A DNA stretch of 64,000 nucleotides, from the NCBI RefSeq assembly GCF_900111905.1, contig NZ_FOKM01000002.1, positions 372,001 through 436,000 of the forward strand, read 5' to 3'. Made by a program: the position numbers and the translations under genes. Under the pieces are notes generated by a model. That model was not told where the DNA came from. It did no database searches and saw nothing but the letters and a program-made list of their open reading frames with translations. Positions 17,973 through 28,965 of this stretch are shown piece by piece. Numbering within the stretch: position 1 is the stretch's first letter; each line of letters begins with the position of its first letter. The stretch comes from Rhizobium sp. NFR07 (GTDB lineage: Bacteria > Pseudomonadota > Alphaproteobacteria > Rhizobiales > Rhizobiaceae).

Positions 17973-20900
17973 TCACGCTGCTACATGACCCACAATATCC
18001 ATTAGCTTCTCGTAGCTGGTGACCACCTCATACTTGACCCGATCCTCCGAAACGTGCCCCCCTATCTCGTCGAAGAACTTCCGGGCGCAAGCGATCTTCG
18101 TTTTCTCGATCTCCCGGAGCTTCATCGAGGACATGGTGCCCTTGGTCTCGGCGACAAAGTAGATGTGCTTGACGCTTCCCTCCTTGAAGGAAATCGCCCA
18201 ATCGGGGTTGTAGTCGCCAACGGGTGTCGGGATCAGGAAGCCGCGCGGCAGCTTGGCGTAGACCACCACCTCGCTGGCGGTATCGAGCCCGTCGACGAAC
18301 TTGCGCTCGATGTCGGAGTCGGTCACCACATAATCGTAGACGTGCCGCTTGAGCTTGGCCGAAGCCTTGGAAAAGTCTTGGCCGGTCTGGTTCGCGGTGA
18401 AGATGTCGACGTCGTAATGCTCGGCGAGCCCGTCATAGGCTAGGCGCTCAATCACCATCGTGGCCTTCTGCTCGGCGAGGATCCGCGACGCCTCGGCGAT
18501 GAAGTGCTCCGGGTTCTCTTTGAACTGCCCAAACACGCTGCCCTGGATGCCAGTCAGGATCTCGGCTGCAGTCTTGCGTGTGAGTTCCGTATTCTCGGCA
18601 ATCTTCCCGAGGAGGTCGTATTTCACGAGCGAATGGACCGATCCGCCGCGCTCGGTCGTAGACGCTGTCAGGGCAAAACCATCACCTGCGTTCAAGTGCT
18701 CGTCAGTCAGCCCATCGCTCTGAATCCCTGTCTGAACGGTGTACTGGAGCGGCGTTACGCGAAGCTGACTATCGAGGGCGCTTACGCATTTGCGGACCAA
18801 TTCCTCGGAGTCGAACTCGACGCGATAGACGGCTTTCTGGTTGATGCGCCGCCAGAGCTCCTGGAACTCCTTCTTCTCGAAATTCTCGTTGAGCGGATTG
18901 GTCTTCGGCTTACGGCCATCCTCGACCTTAGGCATCTGCGCATCGCTGAAGACGCTGTCGATGATCTGGAAGATCTGGTCGGCGTGCGCCTTCAGCTCAT
19001 CCGGCAAAGCCGCCAGGGCTCCAGTTTCCTTCGCCTGATGGTAGGTGCCGGTGATCTGGTCCGCGTCATCGGAATAGTCGTTCTTCACGAGGTAGCGGTA
19101 GATCTGCTTCGCCATGGCCGGCGTGATCTCGACCGGCCCGGCATCCGTCGTGATGGTCTTACCCGTGAAGTATGCTTCCGTCGCCTTGCGCGGACGCGAC
19201 GTCAGCGTGTCGGCGATCTCCTTCTGGAGACCGGCCACGAAGTTCTTGTAGCTCTCACTGGCGACGACGGTGAGGACGTTTATGTCATGCACGACTGCGG
19301 GGTTATCCATCCGGTCGCCGTGTTGGTCCACCGACAAGCGTAGTCCGCGGCCCACTTCCTGACGCCGCGAAACGGTGTTGTCACTGTGCTTGAGCATGCA
19401 CATGACGAAGACGTTGGGATTATCCCAACCTTCGCGTAGCGCGGAATGCGAGAAGATGAACCGCGTGGGTTCCGCGAAGGACAGCAGCCGTTCCTTGTCC
19501 TTCAGGATCAGGTCGTAGGCGTCAACATCGTCCGAATCGACCGACCGCGCACCCACGGCGGGGTCCTTCAGCCGGCTCGTCTTCTTGTCGATCGAGAAAT
19601 AGCCGTTGTGCGTCTTGGCCGCATCGATACCCGCCAGGTGCCTCCGGTAGGCGTCATTATCAATAGCAAGCTCCGCCAGATACTCCGCCTTGAGAAGCTC
19701 ATACTCCTCCTCGAACACGCGGGCATACTCGCCCTTCTCATCAGGCTGGGCGTAGTCGCGGTACTTCACCACCTCGTCGATGAAAAACAGCGACAAGACC
19801 TTGATGCCTTGAGCGAAGAGCTGCTTCTCCTTGTCGAGATGCGCCTTAATCGTCTCGCGGATCTGGATGCGGCGGATGTCGCGCTCGGACACGTCACCGG
19901 TTGCCTCCCCGGCCCGGAGCACCAGGCCGTTGGTGAACTCGACCGTATCGTGGCGCGCGTCGATCTGGGAGATCGTGAATCCATCCCGATACTGATCCAA
20001 CTCGCCGGACTCGGCGAACAGGTCGTCACGGAACTCCAGCCGCTTGAGCTGGCGCTTGATCTCACCGCTCGCGAGTTTCACCTCGATCTCGAGCCGCGCC
20101 ACCGGCGCCTTCTTCGAGATTTCAATGCCCTCGAGGTAGAGATAAGCGTTCGTGCCGGCGAGCCCGCGCGTCTGGATGCCCCGTACCGCGATCTTCTTCA
20201 CCAGCTTCTGGTTATAGGCATCGAGCGCATCGAGCCGGTGAACACGGGTGTGCTGCGTCTTGTGGGTCGCCGAGTAGCGCAGGATCATGAGCGGTTTGAA
20301 CTTGGGCAGAGCCTCCATCGTGGCCGCGCCTTCCATCTTCTGCGGCTCATCGAGGATCAGGATCGGCCGATTGCTGGCGATCACGTCGATGGGCTTACGC
20401 GACTGGAAGTCGTCGAGCTCCTCATAGATGCGACGGTTGTCGGCGCCGCGTGCCGCGAACGCCTGGATGTTGATAACCATCACGTTGATGCCAGCATCCG
20501 ACGAGAAGCTTTCGAGCTCGTGCAGCCGCTTTGAATTGTAGATGAAGAAGCGCGCTTTCTTGCCGTAGCTCTCGGTAAAATGGTCGGTGGTGATCTGCAG
20601 CGATTTATAGACGCCTTCCCGGATGGCGATCGAAGGCACCATGATGATGAACTTCGACCATCCGTAGCGCTTGTTCATCTCGAAGATCGTCTTGATATAG
20701 CAATAGGTCTTACCGGTCCCCGTCTCCATCTCGATATCGAGGTTGATCCTGCACCCGGCGCTGGCGACCAGCTTGTCCGAGATTGGCAGGTTCTGACGGC
20801 GCTGGACGTCCTTGATATTGGCAAGCACCTGAGGCTCGGCCAGCACTAGATCGGCGTTCTTGAACCCTTCCTCGAAGGCGCTCGTCTGCGCCTTTCGACC

Positions 20901-21011
20901 CGGGTCGATCCGATAGGTGATGCCGTTCGACATCGGCTGCCCGGCGAAGCAGTCCACGACTGCATTCACGGCCTCGGTCTGATAGGGCTGGACCTTGAAT
21001 TTCAGTTTCAT
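17973..21011 (-). CDS. res: Type III restriction endonuclease subunit Res
   Basis: A 1012-residue SF2 helicase-nuclease. Walker A METGTGKT is near residue 97, motif II is DEPQ near 230, RYSATHK is motif III, and GWDNPNVF with [11 protein letters not shown] is the late helicase part. Near the C-terminus NPDW and then ETKG (Glu955, Lys957) form the PD-(D/E)XK nuclease. Together with Mod it would translocate or diffuse along unmethylated DNA and cut beside the site. GAGGGGGG precedes the ATG, and the gene starts ten bases after mod. It is last in the operon. Confidence 0.92.
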   Translation of the reverse strand: MKLKFKVQPYQTEAVNAVVDCFAGQPMSNGITYRIDPGRKAQTSAFEEGFKNADLVLAEPQVLANIKDVQRRQNLPISDKLVASAGCRINLDIEMETGTGKTYCYIKTIFEMNKRYGWSKFIIMVPSIAIREGVYKSLQITTDHFTESYGKKARFFIYNSKRLHELESFSSDAGINVMVINIQAFAARGADNRRIYEELDDFQSRKPIDVIASNRPILILDEPQKMEGAATMEALPKFKPLMILRYSATHKTQHTRVHRLDALDAYNQKLVKKIAVRGIQTRGLAGTNAYLYLEGIEISKKAPVARLEIEVKLASGEIKRQLKRLEFRDDLFAESGELDQYRDGFTISQIDARHDTVEFTNGLVLRAGEATGDVSERDIRRIQIRETIKAHLDKEKQLFAQGIKVLSLFFIDEVVKYRDYAQPDEKGEYARVFEEEYELLKAEYLAELAIDNDAYRRHLAGIDAAKTHNGYFSIDKKTSRLKDPAVGARSVDSDDVDAYDLILKDKERLLSFAEPTRFIFSHSALREGWDNPNVFVMCMLKHSDNTVSRRQEVGRGLRLSVDQHGDRMDNPAVVHDINVLTVVASESYKNFVAGLQKEIADTLTSRPRKATEAYFTGKTITTDAGPVEITPAMAKQIYRYLVKNDYSDDADQITGTYHQAKETGALAALPDELKAHADQIFQIIDSVFSDAQMPKVEDGRKPKTNPLNENFEKKEFQELWRRINQKAVYRVEFDSEELVRKCVSALDSQLRVTPLQYTVQTGIQSDGLTDEHLNAGDGFALTASTTERGGSVHSLVKYDLLGKIAENTELTRKTAAEILTGIQGSVFGQFKENPEHFIAEASRILAEQKATMVIERLAYDGLAEHYDVDIFTANQTGQDFSKASAKLKRHVYDYVVTDSDIERKFVDGLDTASEVVVYAKLPRGFLIPTPVGDYNPDWAISFKEGSVKHIYFVAETKGTMSSMKLREIEKTKIACARKFFDEIGGHVSEDRVKYEVVTSYEKLMDIVGHVAA

Positions 21012-21021
21012 GGCAGCCCCC

Positions 21022-22899
21022 TCAAATCGACTTGACGTCGGTGCCGGGCGATACCTGGCGGAAGACCTGCTCGACGTTGATCTTCACGGCGTCGGACACG
21101 AAGCCATTGTCGCGGAACACGACCCTCAGCGGCTCGCGGCCAGCAAGCTCCTTCACCAGTTCCTCTGTCACGCCGGTCTCGAAGCACGCGGCCAGTGCGT
21201 TTCCATCCACGAAGAAGACAGTCTTGCCCTGCACCGTTTCGCGTTGGATTGGCAGTGTCAGGTCCACGCCCCAATCGACAAGCACCTGGAACAGCAAGTC
21301 CTCGGCGCTACGGCCAGGCTTGATATTGTCGACGGAGGCGAGCAGGTCCTTCTGATCGATCTGATCCGGGCGATAGTACACGTCCTGCATATTGGAGGTG
21401 TCGACCTTTAGCACGCGGAAGCCGACGTCGCGGTTCCAGTCAGGGTGGCAGTCGCCATCGAGCAAATTGTTCCCCGCACGACGAATACGCTCTTTGGCTA
21501 TGTCGGCGATCGTCGAATATCCAAGTTGCGCGGCCTCAGATCCGTCTTTGGTGGGCTCTGCAATTTGCACCATTATAAAAGAGCGATTGGATCCGTCCTC
21601 GCTACACTGCTTCAACGCGGCGTGCGCTGTGGACGCCGAGCCTGCGAAGAAGTCTAGAATAATGTCCTCATCTGACGTCGCCTGCTCTATGAATGATGCT
21701 ATGAATTGAACAGGTTTCGGAAAATCAAATATTTTCGCACCAAAGAGATCTGTAACCTCCCTGGTCCCATTGTAGTTAAACCCTGTGATGTCACTATCTA
21801 GCCACGAGGAAAAGCCGGTTACCTGGCTTTTGAGATTATCAAGAAATTTCTTCTCCCTCGGGCGGCCGGCAGGGCTTTTAGGCCAGAGAATCCTATTTTC
21901 CGCTATAAGCTGGGCGATTGTCTCCCGACTCTTAGCCCACCCCCTGGCAGGGCTCGGGGGATAAGAGATGCCTGTCTCCGGGTTGACAATGTCAAAATGC
22001 AGGTTTGGCCTTTGAGACGCGGTGGCCAAACCGGTCAGGTTCTCGCTTGTCCATGGGCCTCTTGGATCGTTGTCCGGGGTTTTATATTTCCCCTTGTCTA
22101 TGCCTCTACCGTTTAGTTGTGAGGCGGAAGACTTCCCAAAGGCCACCACGTATTCGTGATCAACTGACAACCTTGAATAGTTACGATTGTCGGAGGTTTG
22201 CCTGCGCCTCCACACGAAAGACCCCAAAAAGTTATCTCGGCCAAAAATCTCAGTTGCCGCCGCAATGAGGTTATGAACTTCATTGTCATCAATGCTTATT
22301 AGAATTACCCCGTCTTCTTTCAGAAGATTACGGGCGACCCGGAGACGGGGGAACATGAATGAGAGCCAATCAGAATGAAATCTTCCATTGGCGCTCGCAT
22401 TAGCAACTAACTTATTACCAACGTCATCTTCCTGCATTGAATCAAGAAGGTATTCTCTCGATCCCTGCGAAAAACTGTCCTCGTAAACGAAATCATTACC
22501 CGTATTATAGGGTGGATCGATATAGATAAGCTTTATTGCCCCTAGATACCCTAACTGGAGGAGTTTGAGCGCGTCGAGATTGTCCCCTTCCACGAACAGG
22601 TTCTTCGTTTTTCCAAAATCGAGGCTCTCGCCTTCCACTGGGCGAAGCGTTTTGGCTACAGGGGCATTCGAAACTATCAAAGCCTCTCGTTTACCTGGCC
22701 ACTCCAGTCGATAACGCTCCTGCGAACCTTCGACGAGGCGATCACTCAATTCCTGACGAAGCTGGTCAAAGTCCACCGCCAGACGTAGCTGCCCCGTCAC
22801 CTCGTCGCGCGCCTCAGTCACACAGCCGGGAAACAGGTCGCGGATCTTCGCGATGTTGTCCTGGCTCAGGTCAGGGCTGTGCATCTTCATCTTGTCCAT
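21022..22899 (-). CDS. mod: Type III DNA methyltransferase Mod (beta-class adenine-N6 type)
   Basis: About 625 residues. DPPYNTG (motif IV) is near residue 128 and [12 protein letters not shown] (motif I) comes later, the beta-class order typical of type III Mod. The stretch between them (about 180-400) is the target-recognition part, and its codon use is visibly more A/T-rich than the rest, a common sign of domain swapping. I chose the ATG at 22899, which has AAGGGA six bases before it. In-frame ATG 22905 and GTG 22917 also exist. It lies between DUF4391 and res, in one operon. Confidence 0.9.
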   Translation of the reverse strand: MDKMKMHSPDLSQDNIAKIRDLFPGCVTEARDEVTGQLRLAVDFDQLRQELSDRLVEGSQERYRLEWPGKREALIVSNAPVAKTLRPVEGESLDFGKTKNLFVEGDNLDALKLLQLGYLGAIKLIYIDPPYNTGNDFVYEDSFSQGSREYLLDSMQEDDVGNKLVANASANGRFHSDWLSFMFPRLRVARNLLKEDGVILISIDDNEVHNLIAAATEIFGRDNFLGSFVWRRRQTSDNRNYSRLSVDHEYVVAFGKSSASQLNGRGIDKGKYKTPDNDPRGPWTSENLTGLATASQRPNLHFDIVNPETGISYPPSPARGWAKSRETIAQLIAENRILWPKSPAGRPREKKFLDNLKSQVTGFSSWLDSDITGFNYNGTREVTDLFGAKIFDFPKPVQFIASFIEQATSDEDIILDFFAGSASTAHAALKQCSEDGSNRSFIMVQIAEPTKDGSEAAQLGYSTIADIAKERIRRAGNNLLDGDCHPDWNRDVGFRVLKVDTSNMQDVYYRPDQIDQKDLLASVDNIKPGRSAEDLLFQVLVDWGVDLTLPIQRETVQGKTVFFVDGNALAACFETGVTEELVKELAGREPLRVVFRDNGFVSDAVKINVEQVFRQVSPGTDVKSI

Positions 22900-22909
22900 C
22901 GTCATTCCC

Positions 22910-23617
22910 TTACTCACTCACCGCGGCGTTGGTGGGCTCTCCGCCGGAGAGGAGCTCCAATTCCTGCCGTGCAGCGCGCAGTTCGGCGTTGATCGCCACC
23001 CGCTTGTTGAACTGTTTCTCGCGGGCCAGGCGGGCCTTGATCCGGTCCACCTCCCGCGTCTTGGCCCGGATCGCCTCCATCCGCGCCACGCGCGTCTGGA
23101 TGTCCTCGCCGGTGTGCTCCGCTTTGGCAGCGGCCCTTGGCATCAACGCCGTGAGGAGGGCGTCGTAGAGACCGCCAAGATTGAGCGCGACCGGCAACGG
23201 CTTGCGCGGCGCATCGTCAGGCGCCCAATCGGTCGCGAAATATGCGCTGACAACCCGCTTGGTGGCGTCGGCGTCGCTCGGCCGCTTGAAGGTGGCCACT
23301 GCCTTCCGCTTCCCCGACCAACTGAGCTCGAAGATCAGCGGGAACGGAATGGCGCGGTCGATCGCACGCAGCACCTCTTCGTCAAGCTTGCCGTTGCGCA
23401 GACTGATTCCGAACACCTGGATCTCACTGACGGCCTTTGTCGCCGCGAGGTTCATGGTTTCCGGTGCGAGCTTGTATTTCCAGACGATCTGATCGACCTG
23501 GGTCACGAACAGGTCCCTTAGCGCCGCGCCGGCGCCCGCGTGCTCATAGATCCGGCTTTTCGGAACAACACGGCCGAAGGCGGCGGCTTTGGGATAGTCG
23601 AAGAAGGCTGCCGTCAT
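22910..23617 (-). CDS. DUF4391 protein of the type III restriction-like operon
   Basis: A 235-residue DUF4391 protein starting MTAAFFDYPK at 23617, overlapping the helicase stop as ATGA. The N-terminal 180 residues are alpha/beta. The C-terminal 60 are a charged helix (RMEAIRAKTREVDRIKARL) likely to form a coiled coil. DUF4391 genes commonly sit between a large helicase and Mod/Res genes. Their function is unknown to me, and a bridging or assembly role is inference. The frame is open further upstream, but that part is antisense-like and overlaps the helicase gene. Confidence 0.8.
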   Translation of the reverse strand: MTAAFFDYPKAAAFGRVVPKSRIYEHAGAGAALRDLFVTQVDQIVWKYKLAPETMNLAATKAVSEIQVFGISLRNGKLDEEVLRAIDRAIPFPLIFELSWSGKRKAVATFKRPSDADATKRVVSAYFATDWAPDDAPRKPLPVALNLGGLYDALLTALMPRAAAKAEHTGEDIQTRVARMEAIRAKTREVDRIKARLAREKQFNKRVAINAELRAARQELELLSGGEPTNAAVSE

Positions 23618-26600
23618 GCCGCCGCCTCCTCGATCACGAGGAAGGCGATCAGTTCGAAGTCGTCGAGGCCGGCGATGATGTGAACCAGCGCCGTGGTCCG
23701 CCCACCGCTGAACAGGCTGTCGATGTCCTTTTCTTCCTTCACCTCGATCATTGAGCGGATCGCGGCGCTCAGGAGCGCGGAGCATTGCTCCATCTTGCGA
23801 CCGTCCTGCGTCCGTTCATTGAACAGCTGGCAGACCGCCCGGATCGGCTCCGGCTGGCCCTTGCAGCTCGTGCGGATGAGATCGAGCAAGCGCTTCACCT
23901 CGGTATGGTCGATGATGACGCCACCGTCGTGACCGACATAGACGAGGTAATAGGGGTGCAGCCGATTCTGCTGGTTGATGTTCACGCTGTCGTGGATGTT
24001 TTTCAGCGCGAAGATCACACCCGGCTTCAGACCAAGCGCCGGCTGCGCCGGCACCACAGCATGCATGCCGTTGGGCAGATGCTCGAGGTCGCCGTGCTCC
24101 TTGATATGGTTCAAGAGATCCATGCGGAAATCGTTGAGGCCGAGGTCCGTGATTGAGATCCCGGTCCGCACGTCCTCCAGCTCGATCACCTCTTCCTGGA
24201 GCCGCTTGAGCTGCTCCTTCCGGTAAGCGATGTCACTGCTCTTGGCGGTCAGCACATTGTCGTCGCCGGTCGCCGTGACGTCGGCGATCATCATGCGGTT
24301 TTCGACACGCTCCTTGAGATTGATGTACTCGTCGAGAGATATTTCCGGCCAATAGTTGACGAGCTGGATTTGCGCATTGGGCGACCCGATGCGGTCGATG
24401 CGCCCGAACCGCTGGATGATCCGCACCGGGTTCCAGTGGATGTCGTAGTTGATCAGACAGTCGCAATCCTGAAGGTTCTGGCCCTCGGAGATGCAGTCCG
24501 TCCCGATGAGGATGTCGATCTCGCCCGTTTCGTGCGGCAGGACCAGATGTTTCTCCTTCGCGCGCGGCGAGAATAACGTGAGGAGGGACTGGAAGTCATA
24601 GCTCTTCTTCAGCGTGCTCTTCGGCGCATCGGAGCCAGTGACCATGCCGCAGTGCAGGTCGTCCGACTCGAGAAATGCCGATGCCAGATTCGCATAAAGG
24701 TACTTCGCCGTGTCCGCGAAGGCGGTGAAGATGAGAACCTTGCGGTTACCCGGATTGAGCGGTTCGGCAACCTTGCGGGTGACGACATCCTTCAGATGCT
24801 GCAGTTTGGCATCATCCTCCGGTCCCACCTTGTCCATCGAAGCGATCAAATCACCAATGAGCGTGAGATCCGCGGCGAGGTCGTGCTTCCACGACGGAAT
24901 GTCCATATCCGACAGGCTGATCTGAATTTTCCTGCCGACCGTGAACTCATCGAGTCCGCTCAGGTCGTCATCGTCCGGGTCGAAACCGGGATCGCCGAGA
25001 TGGTCGCTAACGCTTTGGGCGGCGCCCGTGCTCTCATAGGTGTCGATCGCCTGGAGCGTCTGCGCGATGTTGCCGTGCAGCGCCCGTAGGGTGAGGCGGA
25101 ATGCTTCGACAGAGCTCTCCAACCGCTTGAGCAAATTGGTGGTCATCAGAGCCTGAAGGCTCCGCTCACGGTCGGCCTGGCGCAGCTTGCCGCGACCGCC
25201 TTCCACCTTGGTGTCGTAGATTTCTTCGTACTTACGAAGCCGGCTCGGCAGGATGTAGCTGATCGGGGCGTAGACCGCGAGCTTAAGCACCGACAGGCTG
25301 CTGAAGATGTCATTGAGGCCCAGCACGTCCGATCGATGGGTGATCGGGCACTGATACGACAGCGGCTTTCGGCGCTGGGGAAATTTCCCAATATCCTTGG
25401 TGTCGTAGAAGGTCTCGATATGCTTGCGGGACCGGGCAATTGTCACGGCATCGAGCATCTCGAAAAAATCGAAGTCTAGGGCCTTCAGGATCGCGGCTGC
25501 AGTTCGCTCCTCTGGAGGCAGATCGGACCAAGCGTTGAACGCCTTCTGCGCGCGCCGGAATATCTCCTCGATTCCAGTGTTGGTTTTCAGCTTGCGACTG
25601 AGGTTTTCAGAGTCACCCTCGTAAGCCAGCGCGAGCTGATTGCGCAGATCGTTGAACCGGTTGTTCACCGGCGTCGCCGATAGCATCAGAACTTTGGTCT
25701 TCACGCCAGCACGGATGACCTTGTTCATCAGCTTCTGGTAGCGGGTCTCTCTATCCTTGAAGACATCGTTGTTCCGGAAATTGTGCGACTCATCGATGAC
25801 GACAAGATCGTAGTTGCCCCAGTTCACTCGGTTCAACGGGATGCCGAATGACTCGCCCGATGTACGCGAAAGGTCCGTATGGCTGAGGACATCGTAATTG
25901 AAGCGGTCCTTGGCAAAAATGTTGGTGGTCAGATTGGTATTGTAGTTTCGCCAATTGTCCGCAAGCTTCTTCGGGCACAGAACCAGCACCGACCGATTGC
26001 GCAGCTCGTAGTATTTGATCACCGCCAGAGCGGTGAAGGTTTTACCAAGGCCGACGCTATCCGCCAGAATGCATCCATTGTGCATTTCAAGCTTATTGAT
26101 AATGCCGGTCGCGGCGTCCCTCTGGTAATTGAAAAGCTTGTTCCAGACGAGGCTGTCTTTGTAACCGGTGAGATCGTTCGGCAGCGCATCCTGATCAACT
26201 TCTTCGAGGAAGTCCTGGAAGAGGTTATAGAGAATATGAAAATAGATCCGCTCCGGGGAGTTCTCCTGGTAGACGGACTCGATGTGATCGCAAATGGCGG
26301 CCGTGACGTCGCTGAGCTTTTCCTCATCGTTCCAGATCTGGTTGAATAACTGCAGGTAGACCTGCGTATGCGCGCCATCGTCGATACGCGTGACGAGGTT
26401 CGATACCGCGTCGCCCTTCTGATAGCCAAGATCGACAGCTGTGAAGCCGCTGATCGGCATGTAGGCGACGTCACTCGTTTCCGCGGCCGCATGGATGAAT
26501 TGCTGCATCGGCGCCTTGGTCGTGTTCGACCGAAAGCGAGCCTTCTTGCGTATCCAGTCAGCGCATTCGCGCGCGACTGCACGCTGGGTCAGCTGATTGC

Positions 26601-26886
26601 GAAGCTGTATCTCGAACTCGGTTCCGTACAGGCCTCGCTCGCGTGTCGCTTTGGGAATGAAGAACTCTCGCCGTTCCTTGCGGAGGCGGTCCGTCATTTC
26701 CATCGGGACAAAGGTCGGCGCCGTGAAAATGAACTCAAGGCTTTCGACCTTTGACAATTCGCTCTTGAGCGCCTCGAAAGCATAGATCGAGAAGCATGAT
26801 GCCGCGATCTTGAGCCGGGCGCCACGTCCCAGCGTCGCCTTCAGGTCATCTCCGAGAAGAAGTGAGGTGTTATCGATTATCTTCAC
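23614..26886 (-). CDS. SNF2-type helicase with N-terminal phospholipase-D-like part
   Basis: About 1090 residues. The first 150 residues (IIDNTSLLLGDDL, IAASCFSIYAFEAL, SLEFIFTAPTF) match the PLD-like start of such helicases. DSVGLGKTFTAL is Walker A, VIDESHNFRN is motif II, LSATPVNNRF is motif III, and SEGQNLQDCD with QRFGRIDRIGS are motifs V and VI. It probably moves on DNA for the restriction complex. I chose the GTG at 26886, with GGGAG upstream, because the protein then begins KIIDNTS as homologues do. The upstream frame to 26919 has no ribosome site. Confidence 0.88.
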   Translation of the reverse strand: MKIIDNTSLLLGDDLKATLGRGARLKIAASCFSIYAFEALKSELSKVESLEFIFTAPTFVPMEMTDRLRKERREFFIPKATRERGLYGTEFEIQLRNQLTQRAVARECADWIRKKARFRSNTTKAPMQQFIHAAAETSDVAYMPISGFTAVDLGYQKGDAVSNLVTRIDDGAHTQVYLQLFNQIWNDEEKLSDVTAAICDHIESVYQENSPERIYFHILYNLFQDFLEEVDQDALPNDLTGYKDSLVWNKLFNYQRDAATGIINKLEMHNGCILADSVGLGKTFTALAVIKYYELRNRSVLVLCPKKLADNWRNYNTNLTTNIFAKDRFNYDVLSHTDLSRTSGESFGIPLNRVNWGNYDLVVIDESHNFRNNDVFKDRETRYQKLMNKVIRAGVKTKVLMLSATPVNNRFNDLRNQLALAYEGDSENLSRKLKTNTGIEEIFRRAQKAFNAWSDLPPEERTAAAILKALDFDFFEMLDAVTIARSRKHIETFYDTKDIGKFPQRRKPLSYQCPITHRSDVLGLNDIFSSLSVLKLAVYAPISYILPSRLRKYEEIYDTKVEGGRGKLRQADRERSLQALMTTNLLKRLESSVEAFRLTLRALHGNIAQTLQAIDTYESTGAAQSVSDHLGDPGFDPDDDDLSGLDEFTVGRKIQISLSDMDIPSWKHDLAADLTLIGDLIASMDKVGPEDDAKLQHLKDVVTRKVAEPLNPGNRKVLIFTAFADTAKYLYANLASAFLESDDLHCGMVTGSDAPKSTLKKSYDFQSLLTLFSPRAKEKHLVLPHETGEIDILIGTDCISEGQNLQDCDCLINYDIHWNPVRIIQRFGRIDRIGSPNAQIQLVNYWPEISLDEYINLKERVENRMMIADVTATGDDNVLTAKSSDIAYRKEQLKRLQEEVIELEDVRTGISITDLGLNDFRMDLLNHIKEHGDLEHLPNGMHAVVPAQPALGLKPGVIFALKNIHDSVNINQQNRLHPYYLVYVGHDGGVIIDHTEVKRLLDLIRTSCKGQPEPIRAVCQLFNERTQDGRKMEQCSALLSAAIRSMIEVKEEKDIDSLFSGGRTTALVHIIAGLDDFELIAFLVIEEAAA

Positions 26887-26963
26887 CGGTTCTCCCTCAC
26901 ACCAATTTCCGCATTGCATACCGCAAGGGAGATATTGCCAACGTATCGCTAATCTTGATTTCC

Positions 26964-27581
26964 TTAGCCATTGGCGGTCAGCGCCTCGAGATAAGGTCGA
27001 ATGACTGTCGCGATTGCTCCTCGCTCCGCCTGCCTGGCCATTTCACTGGGAGTTGTCTTGCGTTGACGAAGTGCCTCCTGGAGGCCCTCAATCGCCACCG
27101 AAAGACCGATCTTGTTGCGATACCGAAAGCAGTCGGCGACCGTCTTGGCGACCCCGAAAACCTTTACGGGCACCCCCTCGATGGTGTGGAATTCGACGGC
27201 TTCCGTAAGGAGGCGGTCCGTGAACCTTACGAGCCGAACGGACACGCCATGCCCCTTGGGAGCCCAATCCTTTTGGCCGATGGCGATCCACACCTGCCTT
27301 GGGAGTTGATCAGTAAGCTGGTGGAACGCGAGGGCCGAGACGAGGCAGACCACACCTTTAGGCACCCGTTTCGCGGCCTCGGCCAGACTGTGATTAGCGT
27401 CGAGCGGCGCGTCCGGGAGTTGATAAAGCCCCCGCGCAAGTCGGAGCACTTCGCCGTCCCTCTCCATGCGACTCATGGTGGCCGCGGTCACTCCCTCCGC
27501 GCGCAGCTCTGCGAGACGCGCTATGCCGCGCGCTTTCAGCAAGGTGTAGGCAGTTCGGCGCTGGGATGCGGGCTCGGGCAA
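26964..27581 (-). CDS. AbiEi-like antitoxin-family regulator without a toxin gene, heading the restriction operon
   Basis: A 205-residue protein with the AbiEi N-terminal winged helix (TAATMSRMERDGEVLRLARG) followed by the antitoxin domain (KGVVCLVSALAFHQLT, VKVFGVAKTVADCFRYR). No AbiEii toxin gene follows. Instead the helicase gene begins 78 bases later in the same direction. It may therefore act as the repressor that times expression of the restriction operon. The visible start is a TTG (27581) without a clear ribosome site, so the N-terminus is uncertain. Confidence 0.75.
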   Translation of the reverse strand: MPEPASQRRTAYTLLKARGIARLAELRAEGVTAATMSRMERDGEVLRLARGLYQLPDAPLDANHSLAEAAKRVPKGVVCLVSALAFHQLTDQLPRQVWIAIGQKDWAPKGHGVSVRLVRFTDRLLTEAVEFHTIEGVPVKVFGVAKTVADCFRYRNKIGLSVAIEGLQEALRQRKTTPSEMARQAERGAIATVIRPYLEALTANG

Positions 27582-28122
27582 GATACGTAAGCTCGGAGTA
27601 TGGATTCTACGATCCGAGGATTTGTATCATCATCCGCCTGCCAAGAAAAGGTAAAAATCGAAAGACTTCCGACCTTCCGGAGCTGACCGTCCGTCGGTTA
27701 GAGCTTTCCCCTGCGCTCGCCATCGCGCCCCGCCTACAAGCCGCAGACGGGGCACTTTCGCATAATCGCATCCGGTAGGAGCATAGGCGATCAGGATGGA
27801 GGTGTTGTGTTCGAAAACCCATCTGCCTTCGCATCCTGATCCGGTCTTCCGCTTCGGCCGCCGCTCCGCTCAGGCCGGGCCACTGCTTGGGGGCTCTGCC
27901 CCCGGCGCGGCGCAAGGGATCACTGGCCCTCAACCGGGACGGTCTCCCCGGCCTTCCGCGCGAATGCGCGTTTCTCACTCTCGCCCATGACTTCAATCCG
28001 CTTGTGCAGGCCGGGTGATCCCTCCGGCCCGGTCGCCCTTGCACCTTTCTACCCCGGTCTCGGCGACGGCCAGGGTTGCAGCGCAGCGCTGCGCTCCAAC
28101 CCAAGCCCATAGGAGAAAGACT
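27582..28122. other. Divergent intergenic region between restriction operon and DUF932 gene
   Basis: About 540 gene-free bases, G/C-rich with several inverted repeats; the clearest is at 28073-28102. It must hold the promoters for the minus-strand restriction operon and the plus-strand DUF932 gene. It marks the join between the defence cargo and the ICE core. I see no further gene. Confidence 0.5.
28073..28102 (+). promoter_or_regulatory. Long hairpin in the DUF932 leader
   Basis: GGGTTG and AGCGCAGC at 28073-28087 pair with GCTGCGCT and CAACCC at 28088-28102, with one C-C mismatch. The inner 16 bases are a perfect palindrome. It ends nine bases before the AGGAG of the DUF932 gene, so it could be a leader structure or a protein-binding dyad. 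Confidence 0.45.
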
Positions 28123-28965
28123 ATGTATCACCAGCTCGCCACCCGGTTCGGCCGCAACTCCCATCAGATCAGCGGGCGCAAGCCGCTGGATAACGAGGCG
28201 CTTTACCGGCACGTCCCGTCGATTTTCGCCAGCGAAGCCCATGACAGCCGTTCCGAGCGTTACGTCTATGTCCCCACCATCGACATAGTGGAGGGCCTGC
28301 GCCGGGAAGGATGGTTCCCATTCTTCGCCGTGCAGTCGGTCCCGCGCGACCGTTCGCGTCACGGCCACGCCAAGCACATGCTGCGCCTGCGCCGCGATGG
28401 CGGCATCGGCAAGGCGGAGGCGGCGGAAGTCATCATCGTCAACAGCCATGACGGGACCAGCGCCTATCAGATGTTCGCCGGGATGCTCCGTTTCGTTTGC
28501 ACCAACAGCATGATCGCGGGCGAGCGCTTCGAGGAAATCCGCGTTCCCCACAAGGGCGGCATTCAGGATCAGATTATTGAAGGCGTCTTCACCGTCGCCG
28601 ACGACTTCCCGCGCCTCATCGACGCGACCGAGACAATGAAGGAAACGCGGCTTGCGCGGGACGAACAGCGGGTTTTGGCCGAAGCCAGCCTTGTCGCCCG
28701 CTACGGCGAGGAGGAAAGCCCGGTTCAGCCGGACCAGATCATCATGCCGCGCCGTCGCGAGGATGCGGGCCAAAGCGTCTGGAGCACGTTCAATGTCATT
28801 CAGGAAAACCTCATCCGGGGCGGCTTGCGGGGGCGCCGCCAGACGTCGGATGGACGCATTCGCCGCACTCAGACCCGCGCCATCAACGGCATCGACCAGA
28901 ATGTCGGTCTCAACCGTGCGCTCTGGACGCTGGCCGAGGGTATGCAGCGCTTGAAGGGCAATTGA
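28123..28965 (+). CDS. DUF932 domain protein
   Basis: A 280-residue DUF932 protein, a family found on plasmids, phages and ICEs next to transfer genes. Visible blocks are VPTIDIVEGLRREGW, the H-rich stretch HGHAKHMLRLRR and MLRFVCTNSMI. Its role in ICE biology is not settled; a DNA-repair or anti-defence role is sometimes suggested. AGGAGAAAG lies seven bases before the ATG. The frame is open upstream, but without a ribosome site. A hairpin follows the stop. Confidence 0.85.
   Translation: MYHQLATRFGRNSHQISGRKPLDNEALYRHVPSIFASEAHDSRSERYVYVPTIDIVEGLRREGWFPFFAVQSVPRDRSRHGHAKHMLRLRRDGGIGKAEAAEVIIVNSHDGTSAYQMFAGMLRFVCTNSMIAGERFEEIRVPHKGGIQDQIIEGVFTVADDFPRLIDATETMKETRLARDEQRVLAEASLVARYGEEESPVQPDQIIMPRRREDAGQSVWSTFNVIQENLIRGGLRGRRQTSDGRIRRTQTRAINGIDQNVGLNRALWTLAEGMQRLKGN

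Noticed and set aside
19446..20534. 362-residue plus-strand frame
   Set aside because: Antisense to res, which has all helicase and nuclease motifs.
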